Below, piece after piece: positions 1 through 6,244 of a stretch of DNA of 7,677 nucleotides. Under the pieces are notes generated by a model, which made no database searches, had not been told where the DNA came from, and saw only the letters and a program-made list of their open reading frames with translations. The position numbers were made by a program, and so were the translations under genes. The stretch lies in contig CAJOGG010000161.1 in the NCBI GenBank assembly GCA_905234205.1, forward strand, positions 1 to 7,677, read 5' to 3'. Source of the stretch: an uncultured Synergistales bacterium (GTDB lineage Bacteria > Synergistota > Synergistia > Synergistales > Aminobacteriaceae). How positions within the stretch are numbered: position 1 is the first letter of the stretch; each line of letters opens with the position of its first letter.

Positions 1-813
1 ACAAGTACAATAGGCACACTGGCACTTGAGGCTATGTTGGTCGAAGTATCAGTAACGCCAAAACCAGGACTTGTAGATCGAAATAATTCAGGAGCTCATA
101 GAGATATGGGCTTCTTCACTTTTATAAAGAGTGCAGCGAGTCTACACAAATACTTTGAAGAGTTCGCAGAGGTCGGACGCTGTAATCCTATTCGTGAGAT
201 ATTCCCGTTGATTCGTAAAGTTGGAATCGAAGCAGAGAAGACCATGTTCAAAGCTACAGGAGGCATTAACACTCACAAAGGCGAAATTTTCTCGTTGGGA
301 GTCTTGAGCGCAGCGGCCGGGTACATTGCTGTAAATGGTGGCGAAATTTTTTCAGTGGCCGGGGAAATATGCGCGGGGTTATGTGAAATGGACTTTGCAG
401 GAGTACAAGACAAGAGCCCAGAAAAATTAACCAAGGGAGAACGAGTTTATATTAAACATGGAATCACAGGCATAAGGGGAGAAGCTGAAGCGGGTTATCC
501 TGTTGTACGTGATGTAGCTTTGCCGGCATTCAAGAAATATTTATCGCATGGGTTAAGCCTCAATGACTCCCTGGCGTTCACTCTCATTCACATAATCGCA
601 AATTCTTACGACACTAACATAATTTCACGCCACGATCTCGCAACAGCAAAACGAGTCATGACACTTGCACAAAATATCACAACCCTTGACGAAATTTACA
701 CGCTCGACAAAAAATTCATAGACGCATATATAAGCCCGGGCGGCTCTGGAGATTTATTAGCTGTAACATATTTCATTTATTCTCTACAAAATATTCATCA
801 GTTCACAAATTAA
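1..813 (+). CDS. citG: Triphosphoribosyl-dephospho-CoA synthase (CitG), 5'-truncated by the window edge
   Basis: CitG joins ATP and dephospho-CoA to form 2'-(5''-triphosphoribosyl)-3'-dephospho-CoA, the precursor of the prosthetic group on the citrate lyase acyl carrier protein; it acts in the cytoplasm. The frame is open from base 1 (TSTIGTLALEAMLVEVS...), and conserved family sequence precedes the ATG at 34. That ATG is therefore internal and the true start lies to the left. The visible 270 residues carry the family blocks in order: TPKPGLVDRNNSGAH (about 19-33), GGINTHKGEIFSLG (87-100), GIRGEAEAGYP (157-167), DTNIISRHD (204-212) and SPGGSGDLLA (245-254). Stand-alone CitG is usually about 280-295 aa, so only some 15-25 residues would be missing, unless the gene is a CitX-CitG fusion, which cannot be seen here. 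The related malonate decarboxylase enzyme MdcB is the main alternative name. Citrate lyase genes would be expected upstream. It ends at TAA with no clear hairpin after it. Confidence 0.9.
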   Translation, partial: TSTIGTLALEAMLVEVSVTPKPGLVDRNNSGAHRDMGFFTFIKSAASLHKYFEEFAEVGRCNPIREIFPLIRKVGIEAEKTMFKATGGINTHKGEIFSLGVLSAAAGYIAVNGGEIFSVAGEICAGLCEMDFAGVQDKSPEKLTKGERVYIKHGITGIRGEAEAGYPVVRDVALPAFKKYLSHGLSLNDSLAFTLIHIIANSYDTNIISRHDLATAKRVMTLAQNITTLDEIYTLDKKFIDAYISPGGSGDLLAVTYFIYSLQNIHQFTN

Positions 814-818
814 TTTCG

Positions 819-827
819 TGATACAAT
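819..827 (+). promoter_or_regulatory. Possible extended -10 promoter for the S9 peptidase gene
   Basis: The 57-base gap after citG contains TGATACAAT: a TGn extension followed by TACAAT, five of six matches to the sigma-70 -10 consensus. No good -35 hexamer lies 16-18 bases upstream; the best candidates there are poor matches inside the citG 3' end. Extended -10 promoters can work without one. Transcription would start near 834 and give a leader of about 37 bases carrying the GAAGGGAG ribosome site. The gap shows no terminator, so read-through from citG is equally possible. Confidence 0.35.
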
Positions 828-870
828 CAGACTAAACAATCAAAATTTATTCGAAGGGAGTCTTTCACAC

Positions 871-2754
871 ATGAGATTCATTTTTATCGTACTGATAGCG
901 TTTGCTATTATGCCAATATCATCAGCCTTGGCCGCAATGCCTCCTTTGTTGCCCATGGAAGATTTCTTCAGGAACCCTGACACAGCAGCTTTCTCAATCT
1001 CTCCAGACGGAACGCGCTTAGCCTTCGCGAAACCTTGGGAGCATAGAATGAACGTCTACGTAAGAGAAATTGCAACAGAAAACGAAAAACGCATAACCTC
1101 CGCAACTGAACGCGATATAGCCGGATTCTTCTGGAAAGGCAACGACAAAATTGTTTATGCTCAAGACGCTGGTGGCGACGAAAATTTTCACGTATATATC
1201 ACTGACATTCAAGGAGCTGAAGCAAGAGACTTAACGCCATTTGAGAAAGTCCGCGCGGGGATTCTTGATGACCTTGAAGACGATCCAAACCACATGTTAA
1301 TCGAAATGAATCAGCGTAACCCGGAAGTCTTTGACGTTTACAGATGCGATATAAACACTGGTGAGCTTACTCAATTAGCAGAGAACCCGGGCAATATTGT
1401 AGGCTGGATGACTGACCATGACGGAAAATTACGCGTTGCAGTTCAGACTAATGGAGTCGATGAAAGCTTCTTATACAGAACGAACGAGGACGAAGAATTT
1501 CGCACGCTCATAACTACGAACTTCAAGGAAACTTTTTCGCCGATATTGTTTGCTTATGATAATAAATTAATGTACGTCGCTAGTAACTTGAGCCAAGATA
1601 AAGTTGCGATTTACACGTTTGATCCAGAAGAGAATAAGACGCTTGATTTAGTTTTCTCGCATGATGAAGTTGACGCAGGAAGCTTGTTACACTCAAAGAA
1701 GCGCAAGATTATCACAGCAGTAACTTACACGACCGACAAACGCCATTACAAATTCTTTGACGCTGACAGAGAGGAACTGCAAAAGACTCTTGACTCGTTC
1801 TTCCCGAATTATGAAGCCACTGTAGCAGATATTGACGACGATGAACGACGCGTAATTGTTAGAACATACAGCGACAGAACGCGAGGCTCGTACTATTTAT
1901 TTGACCGTAAGGATAATTCAATCTCAAAGCTTGCAGAATTATCACCGTGGCTCAAAGAAGAACAAATGGCACCGATGAAGGCTGTAGAGTTCAAAGCGCG
2001 CGACGGATTATTAATTCATGGATATTTAACCCTCCCGAACGGAGTCGAGTCAAAAGATTTGCCGCTGGTAGTAATTCCTCATGGTGGGCCAAGCGCTCGT
2101 GATGTATGGGGATTCGATTCTGAAGCGCAGTTCTTGGCTAATAGGGGTATCGCTGTCCTTAACGTGAACTTCAGAGGCTCAACAGGTTACGGAAAAGCTT
2201 TCTGGCAAGCCGGCTTCAAACAATGGGGACGCAAAATGCAAGATGACGTTACCGACGGAGTCTTATGGGCAGTTGAGCAAGGCATAGCAGATAAATCAAG
2301 ACTAGCAATTTACGGAGGAAGTTATGGAGGTTACGCGGCACTAGCTGGAGCAACTTTCACACCTGATCTTTACGCCTGCGCAGTTAGTTACGTTGGGCCA
2401 TCGAACATTTTCACTCTGCTTGAGACAATCCCGCCTTATTGGAAACCTTTAATCGAAATGGAGTATGAGGAAATCGGCGACCCTGTTAAGGATAAAGATT
2501 TATTGACGGAAATTTCGCCGGTGTTCCATGCAGAGAATATCAAGATACCGTTATTCGTAGCTCAAGGTGCAAACGATCCACGAGTCAACAAAGCCGAGTC
2601 AGATCAGATCGTTGAAGCTGTCAAGAAAGCCGGAAAAGACGTTGTGTATATGGTCAAGGACAACGAAGGCCACGGGTTCCATAACGAGGAAAACAGATTC
2701 GATTTTTATCGCACAATGGAAGAATTTTTCAAGAAACACTTAGGCTCACGATAA
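871..2754 (+). CDS. Exported S9-family serine peptidase (prolyl oligopeptidase / acylaminoacyl-peptidase type)
   Basis: This is a 627-residue serine peptidase that probably trims short peptides outside the cytoplasm. The N-terminus is a classical Sec signal: Met-Arg, a hydrophobic core at about 3-16, and an Ala-Leu-Ala cleavage site ending near residue 21, with no lipobox Cys. Residues from about 25 to 370 look like the family's beta-propeller (ISPDGTRLAF at about 43-52). The alpha/beta-hydrolase domain follows, with HGGP at 404-407 (oxyanion region), NFRGSTGYG at 433-441, and the nucleophile motif GGSYGG with Ser484. The expected charge-relay residues are Asp569 in GANDPRV and His601 in GHGFH. 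All catalytic residues are present and the length is normal, so the enzyme should be active. The start is set by GAAGGGAG at 853-860, ten bases before the ATG, and by the signal peptide. Substrate preference (dipeptidyl, acylaminoacyl or other) cannot be read from the sequence. It stands alone between a possible promoter and a strong terminator. Confidence 0.92.
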   Translation: MRFIFIVLIAFAIMPISSALAAMPPLLPMEDFFRNPDTAAFSISPDGTRLAFAKPWEHRMNVYVREIATENEKRITSATERDIAGFFWKGNDKIVYAQDAGGDENFHVYITDIQGAEARDLTPFEKVRAGILDDLEDDPNHMLIEMNQRNPEVFDVYRCDINTGELTQLAENPGNIVGWMTDHDGKLRVAVQTNGVDESFLYRTNEDEEFRTLITTNFKETFSPILFAYDNKLMYVASNLSQDKVAIYTFDPEENKTLDLVFSHDEVDAGSLLHSKKRKIITAVTYTTDKRHYKFFDADREELQKTLDSFFPNYEATVADIDDDERRVIVRTYSDRTRGSYYLFDRKDNSISKLAELSPWLKEEQMAPMKAVEFKARDGLLIHGYLTLPNGVESKDLPLVVIPHGGPSARDVWGFDSEAQFLANRGIAVLNVNFRGSTGYGKAFWQAGFKQWGRKMQDDVTDGVLWAVEQGIADKSRLAIYGGSYGGYAALAGATFTPDLYACAVSYVGPSNIFTLLETIPPYWKPLIEMEYEEIGDPVKDKDLLTEISPVFHAENIKIPLFVAQGANDPRVNKAESDQIVEAVKKAGKDVVYMVKDNEGHGFHNEENRFDFYRTMEEFFKKHLGSR

Positions 2755-2769
2755 GATTCAGAAAAGTTT

Positions 2770-2805
2770 ATAGGCCCTGCGAAAGTTCGTGGGGGCTATT
2801 TTTTT
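2770..2805 (+). terminator. Intrinsic terminator after the S9 peptidase gene, overlapping the 3' end of the convergent phosphatase gene
   Basis: A nearly perfect inverted repeat spans 2770-2799 (ATAGGCCCTGCG paired with CGTGGGGGCTAT, one G-G mismatch and two G-T wobbles, small AAAGTT loop) and runs straight into seven T residues at 2799-2805. This is a textbook rho-independent terminator for the plus strand, 15 bases after the peptidase stop. On the minus strand the same hairpin is followed by a weaker run (AAACTTTTCT), so it may also end the restriction operon transcript with lower efficiency. Its T tract doubles as the last two Lys codons of the phosphatase gene, whose TAG lies in the 3' arm. 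Confidence 0.85.
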
Positions 2806-3254
2806 GTCGTTAATACCGCGAAGAAATCCTCACAGCCTCGTTTAATATCGCTATATGCCTTCTCAAAGTCCCGTGTATACCATGGATCAGAAACAGCGCG
2901 CTTCTCTCCCGAAAACGTCATCAGCAACTTCACTTTCTTATCAGGATCGCCACCCAAAATATATGAAAGGTCGTACAAATTTTCCTCGTCCATTGCGATA
3001 ATATAATCCCACTTCGAATAATCCGAACGCCTTACTAATCTTGCTTGCCTACGTTCAAACGGTACTTCATGCTCACGTAATACAGCCTTGGCCGGTGGGT
3101 ACATGTCATTGCCTAACTCGTCATCTTGTGCCGCAGCAGACTCGATTACAAACTCGTTCGCAACTCCTTCACGCTTAACTATCGCCTTCATGATAAATTC
3201 CGCCATTGGTGAGCGACAAATATTTCCGTGGCAGACAAATAAAATTCTAGTCAT
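2796..3254 (-). CDS. Low-molecular-weight protein tyrosine phosphatase, last gene of the restriction-modification operon
   Basis: This 152-residue protein belongs to the low-molecular-weight phosphotyrosine phosphatase family, which removes phosphate from tyrosine (sometimes arginine) on cytoplasmic proteins, often partners of bacterial tyrosine kinases. The P-loop VCHGNICRSPMAE lies at 7-19, with nucleophile Cys8 and Arg14; the general acid is Asp123 in SDPWY (122-126). The length is normal and the catalytic residues are complete. The GN...YPPA segment (48-55) is common in LMW phosphatases of anaerobes. AAAGGAGT lies five bases before the ATG. The start is 14 bases after the res stop, with no visible promoter between, so it is probably co-transcribed with mod and res. 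It ends with TAG inside the shared terminator. ArsC-type arsenate reductase is unlikely because of the P-loop sequence and the DPWY acid motif. Its substrate is unknown, and a link to restriction is only positional. Confidence 0.9.
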   Translation of the reverse strand: MTRILFVCHGNICRSPMAEFIMKAIVKREGVANEFVIESAAAQDDELGNDMYPPAKAVLREHEVPFERRQARLVRRSDYSKWDYIIAMDEENLYDLSYILGGDPDKKVKLLMTFSGEKRAVSDPWYTRDFEKAYSDIKRGCEDFFAVLTTKK

Positions 3255-3259
3255 GTTAT

Positions 3260-3267
3260 ACTCCTTT
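3260..3267 (-). promoter_or_regulatory. Ribosome binding site of the phosphatase gene
   Basis: Read on the minus strand this is AAAGGAGT, an almost ideal Shine-Dalgarno sequence, five bases before the phosphatase ATG. It sits within the 14-base gap after the res TAA. Strong independent initiation means the phosphatase can be translated even if ribosomes leave res early at the TAG at 4691-4693. Confidence 0.75.
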
Positions 3268-3268
3268 G

Positions 3269-4678
3269 TTAATTTAGAATGATATTACGCAAAGATTCGT
3301 AGCTGTCAACTTCATGATACACTATGTCTTCACGAGCTAATAGGCTTGCAAAAAGTTTTTTGGTACATTCGATTTTCGCGCGTTCAATCGCCTTAAACTG
3401 TAACGTATCCATTGTCCCTTTCGTCTCTGCAACAAAGAATATATGCTTAACTTTGCCCTCATAAAACGCTATCGCCCAATCCGGAGTGTAATTGCCCATA
3501 GGTGTTGGAATATAGAATCCCCGCGGCAATTTCGTGTACACACATACTTCTTCAGCGGTGTCAAGTTGTTCAGCCATTCGTCTTTCTACGCTCTTCCCGT
3601 CCCTCGCGTATCCGTCATGAATGCCCTTCTTAGATTTATGTGCTCGCTTTAGATCAATATCCTTATCCGGCGTGAATATATCAGAGTCATATTTGCCCTC
3701 CAACATGTCATAAGTTATATGATCAATTACTACTGTTGCGCGCTGTTCGTTGATGAAGTCAATTATATTGTCCCTAAATTCCTCCGGGTTGTCGTTGAAC
3801 ATTGTGAAGGTCTTTACATCTAACTTGTCTAAAATTTTCCTGATCGTCCTACGAGTAAGCTTGGTGGCCTTTGCAACTTTTCCACATAAATCATATTTTG
3901 CAACGCTAGCTTCTTTGCGGCCAGTAATTATCGTCTCGTTACCCATAACTTGAAAATCCAACATGTTATCTTCAGCTTGTTCGCTCGTCGTGATTATGTA
4001 TGTCAGCTTCATAACGTGCATGTTTGAATCTGTGTAGGTGGCTGATTTAGTTATGAGTTCGTCGCCGTCAAAGTCAACAGTATAAGAGTATTTGTGATTG
4101 ATTATGCTCCATAGCCGCTGAAATTCTGCCTTGTTAAAGTTATCGTTAAAGGGGTTACCATGTTCAACAGGGCCTCGTCCGTCCTCAACAATCTCATCAA
4201 GAATCTTGGGATCAAATATTCCTCGTATAAGCTCGTGAATCCCGTCACGAAAACTCTGCAAATTCTCCGGCAATTCCGCTAATGTGTTCTGGGCCAAGTC
4301 CTGGCGATATTTTTCCGTGATGAAGTCCTTATCGTCAACGTAATCATTTTTCGCAAGGTACTTATAAATCGCAAGTGCCTGTTCCTTCGTGAGCTTCACT
4401 CCGTTAATCATTTTGCCCGTGAAATATTCCGGCGTTGCAGTCTTCGGCCTTGAATACAAGCTCTCCTCAATCTCCCGTTGTAAATCCGTAACGAAATTCT
4501 TATAACCGTCCGACGCTATTACGCTCAATAGATTAACCTTCTGAACTTGTGAGCCCAACATATCCGAGTCCATTCGATCGCCGTTTTGATTCACGCAGAG
4601 CCTTAAGCCCCTTCCGACCTCTTGACGCTTCTGTATGGTTGACGTGCCGCCGTGCTTTAACGTACAAATCTGAAACAC
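3269..4678 (-). CDS. res: C-terminal part of Type III Res: motif VI and PD...ETK nuclease (made only by restart or read-through)
   Basis: This is the downstream part of the same res frame, opened here at the GTG at 4678, twelve bases after the TAG. Its 469 residues contain motif VI (KRQEVGRGLRLCVNQNG, about 17-33), a long linker, and a C-terminal nuclease domain with GNYTPDW (395-401) and VAETKG (416-421). The Asp-to-Glu spacing of 18 and the ETK pattern match the PD-(D/E)XK centre of Type III enzymes. The GTG is probably just the Val codon of the conserved NPNVFQICTL, not a natural start. An AGGA that overlaps the TAG lies ten bases before it, so weak termination-reinitiation is conceivable. 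Alone it lacks the ATP-binding motifs I-III. Its intact sequence argues that any loss is recent. Confidence 0.6.
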   Translation of the reverse strand: MFQICTLKHGGTSTIQKRQEVGRGLRLCVNQNGDRMDSDMLGSQVQKVNLLSVIASDGYKNFVTDLQREIEESLYSRPKTATPEYFTGKMINGVKLTKEQALAIYKYLAKNDYVDDKDFITEKYRQDLAQNTLAELPENLQSFRDGIHELIRGIFDPKILDEIVEDGRGPVEHGNPFNDNFNKAEFQRLWSIINHKYSYTVDFDGDELITKSATYTDSNMHVMKLTYIITTSEQAEDNMLDFQVMGNETIITGRKEASVAKYDLCGKVAKATKLTRRTIRKILDKLDVKTFTMFNDNPEEFRDNIIDFINEQRATVVIDHITYDMLEGKYDSDIFTPDKDIDLKRAHKSKKGIHDGYARDGKSVERRMAEQLDTAEEVCVYTKLPRGFYIPTPMGNYTPDWAIAFYEGKVKHIFFVAETKGTMDTLQFKAIERAKIECTKKLFASLLAREDIVYHEVDSYESLRNIILN

Positions 4679-4690
4679 GTTGGGATTGTC

Positions 4691-4693
4691 CTA
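4691..4693 (-). other. In-frame amber codon at the conserved motif V Trp of res
   Basis: On the minus strand the codons read Arg-Glu-Gly-TAG-Asp-Asn-Pro-Asn. Type III Res proteins carry Trp at this point. The upstream and downstream pieces are in the same frame with the stop between them, so no insertion or deletion is involved. TAG also serves as the true stop of the phosphatase gene in this window: without it that protein would run 29 more codons through the terminator. General reassignment of TAG to Trp is therefore unlikely. Confidence 0.9.
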
Positions 4694-6244
4694 GCCTTCA
4701 CGCAATGCCGAATGCGAGAATATAAATCTAACTGGATTCTCAAACGATAATAGCCGCTCCTTGTCCTTCAAGATTAAATCATATGCCGATATATCGTCGC
4801 TTATATCACTGTTGCGCTTGAGTGAGCTATCAACTTTATGTCCGTGCTTGTCAATCGAGAAATACCCCGTGTGAGTTTTGCTTACGTCAATATTTCGCAA
4901 GTATCTAGCGTAATCCGAGTCCCCGGTCGTGTATTCATTCAAGAGCGCGTTGTATTCCTCCTCGAAAATTTCTCCGTACTCCGAATTTATTTCCCGGCCT
5001 TCTGAATCATATTTGCGGTAATGGCTAACCTTGTCAATAAAGAACAGTGACAAACATTTCACGCCCTGATGAAATAGCGTTTTCTCTTTCTCAAAGTGTA
5101 AGCTGATCGTCTTGCGTATCTGTGCCCGGCGTACCACTTGCTCCGATGAATCCCCGACTAAATCCCCGACGTTGATTGCAATTCCATTCGAGAACGTTAC
5201 AAACCCCTGAAGCGGTTCAATCTCATTCACAATATAACCCTGATATTCTGCCAGTTGATTCGATAGTTCAAATAGATCGTCGCGAACTTTTAGTAATTTC
5301 GTCTCACGCTTAATTCCGTTCTTGTGCCTAACCTCAAACTCTAAACGCGCCCTTGGCCCCTTATTCGGGTAACGTTCAATCTTATCGAGATACATATAGC
5401 CGCTCGTCCCGTGCAAGTTCTTAGCCTCAAAGCCGATAACCTGAATCTTCTTCACTAGCTTCTGCTCGTAAGCGTTCACTGCGTCAAGGTCATACACGAG
5501 ATTATGATGTTGCTTATGTGTTGCGGAGTAATTCAACGTGAACAACGGATCAAACCTCTTCAAAGCCTCATGCGTTGCTTCTCCTCCCATTTTCTGCGGT
5601 TCATCGAGAATTATTATCGGGCGAGTCTCTTTGAGGACCTCCAACGGCTGACGACTCCCAAAATTATCAAGCTCTTGTGTGATTCGTCGTGAAGATTTAT
5701 CCCGCGCGTTGAACGCCTGAACGTTTATAATCATGGCCTGAAGCCCCGAGTCCTGGCTGAAATTCATAACGGCCTCAAGCTTGTTCGAATCGTAAATGAA
5801 TGGCTGAAACTTTTTCCCGTACTGCTCCATGAAATGCTCACTCATGTTCGTAAAGCTCTTCATGACTCCTTCACGTATGGCAATGCTTGGCACAACGATT
5901 ATAAATTTACTCCAACCGTAACGCTTATTTAGCTCAAACATAGTTTTTATGTAAACGTAAGTTTTTCCCGTGCCCGTCTCCATTTCTACATCAAGCGAAC
6001 ATGCCCCCAAGCCATCATGAACAATTTTCTCCGACAAGTAAATGTTATTATCCGCCTGAATCTTTCGTATGTTCTCAAGCAGTTTTTCGTCGCGCAAAAG
6101 CACTCTTCTATTCGCGTAACTGTGAAACAATTCCCCTCTCACCATAAACTCTTCCAAAGTGCCCTCTGGTTGTCCGTCAAAGACTCCTGCGACGCTCTCA
6201 ACGGCCTTTGATTGATATTGCTGTATCGTAAACTTGAAATTCAT
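4691..6244 (-). CDS. res: N-terminal part of Type III Res: helicase lobe 1 and part of lobe 2 (ends at the in-frame TAG)
   Basis: This is the translatable 517-residue upstream piece. It begins with the characteristic Res N-terminus (MNFKFTIQQYQSKAV), whose IQQYQ resembles the Q-motif region, and carries ATP-binding motifs I (METGTGKT, 88-95), II (DEPQ, 214-217) and III (YSAT, 239-242). It breaks off inside motif V (SHSALREG). The ATG at 6244 overlaps the mod TGA as ATGA, and GGGAG lies five bases upstream, so this start is preferred over the in-frame GTG at 6256, which would add only four residues and would lie over the Shine-Dalgarno sequence. The fragment could bind ATP and perhaps Mod, but it lacks the motif VI arginine finger and the nuclease. 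I expect no cleavage activity from it alone. Confidence 0.85.
   Translation of the reverse strand: MNFKFTIQQYQSKAVESVAGVFDGQPEGTLEEFMVRGELFHSYANRRVLLRDEKLLENIRKIQADNNIYLSEKIVHDGLGACSLDVEMETGTGKTYVYIKTMFELNKRYGWSKFIIVVPSIAIREGVMKSFTNMSEHFMEQYGKKFQPFIYDSNKLEAVMNFSQDSGLQAMIINVQAFNARDKSSRRITQELDNFGSRQPLEVLKETRPIIILDEPQKMGGEATHEALKRFDPLFTLNYSATHKQHHNLVYDLDAVNAYEQKLVKKIQVIGFEAKNLHGTSGYMYLDKIERYPNKGPRARLEFEVRHKNGIKRETKLLKVRDDLFELSNQLAEYQGYIVNEIEPLQGFVTFSNGIAINVGDLVGDSSEQVVRRAQIRKTISLHFEKEKTLFHQGVKCLSLFFIDKVSHYRKYDSEGREINSEYGEIFEEEYNALLNEYTTGDSDYARYLRNIDVSKTHTGYFSIDKHGHKVDSSLKRNSDISDDISAYDLILKDKERLLSFENPVRFIFSHSALREG

Larger units (their letters stand above)
3269..6244 (-). pseudogene. res: Type III restriction enzyme Res subunit, interrupted by one in-frame TAG
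   Basis: Type III Res works with Mod as an ATP-driven translocase that cleaves DNA near unmethylated recognition sites. Read through the TAG, the frame is 991 codons, a normal Res length. Numbered from the ATG at 6244: Walker A METGTGKT 88-95, motif II LDEPQ 213-217, motif III YSAT 239-242, motif V SHSALREG-stop-DNPN 510-522, motif VI QEVGRGLRL about 541-549, and a C-terminal nuclease centre with PD 921-922 and ETK 940-942. The stop, codon 518, replaces the Trp that the family has in REGWDNPN; TGG to TAG is one G-to-A change. No frameshift or second stop is present, and the frame before and after the TAG is identical. As written, the gene yields a helicase fragment without motif VI or the nuclease, so restriction should be lost. 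The clean state suggests a very recent mutation, an assembly error, or suppression of the stop. Confidence 0.85.

Noticed and set aside
34..36. ATG at 34 as the citG start
   Set aside because: The frame is open to base 1 and the residues before it (TLALEA) continue the family N-terminal helix, so the gene is cut by the window edge.
280..350. Direct repeat GGCGAAATTTT at 280-290 and 340-350 in citG
   Set aside because: Two copies exactly 60 bases apart encode Gly-Glu-Ile-Phe within normal citG sequence; it is too short and too few to be a repeat element.
1018..1212. Short minus-strand frame inside the peptidase gene, and similar short frames opposite res and the phosphatase
   Set aside because: They lie wholly within well-supported genes on the other strand, are about 60-70 codons long, and show no family resemblance.
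2796..3254. Arsenate reductase (thioredoxin-linked ArsC) as the identity of the phosphatase-fold protein
   Set aside because: The P-loop CHGNICRSP and the DPWY acid loop are those of protein tyrosine phosphatases, and no arsenic-resistance gene is adjacent.
4691..4693. TAG reassigned to an amino acid in this organism
   Set aside because: TAG ends the phosphatase gene at the expected family length; reading it as sense would add 29 codons through the terminator. Local suppression of one TAG cannot be excluded.
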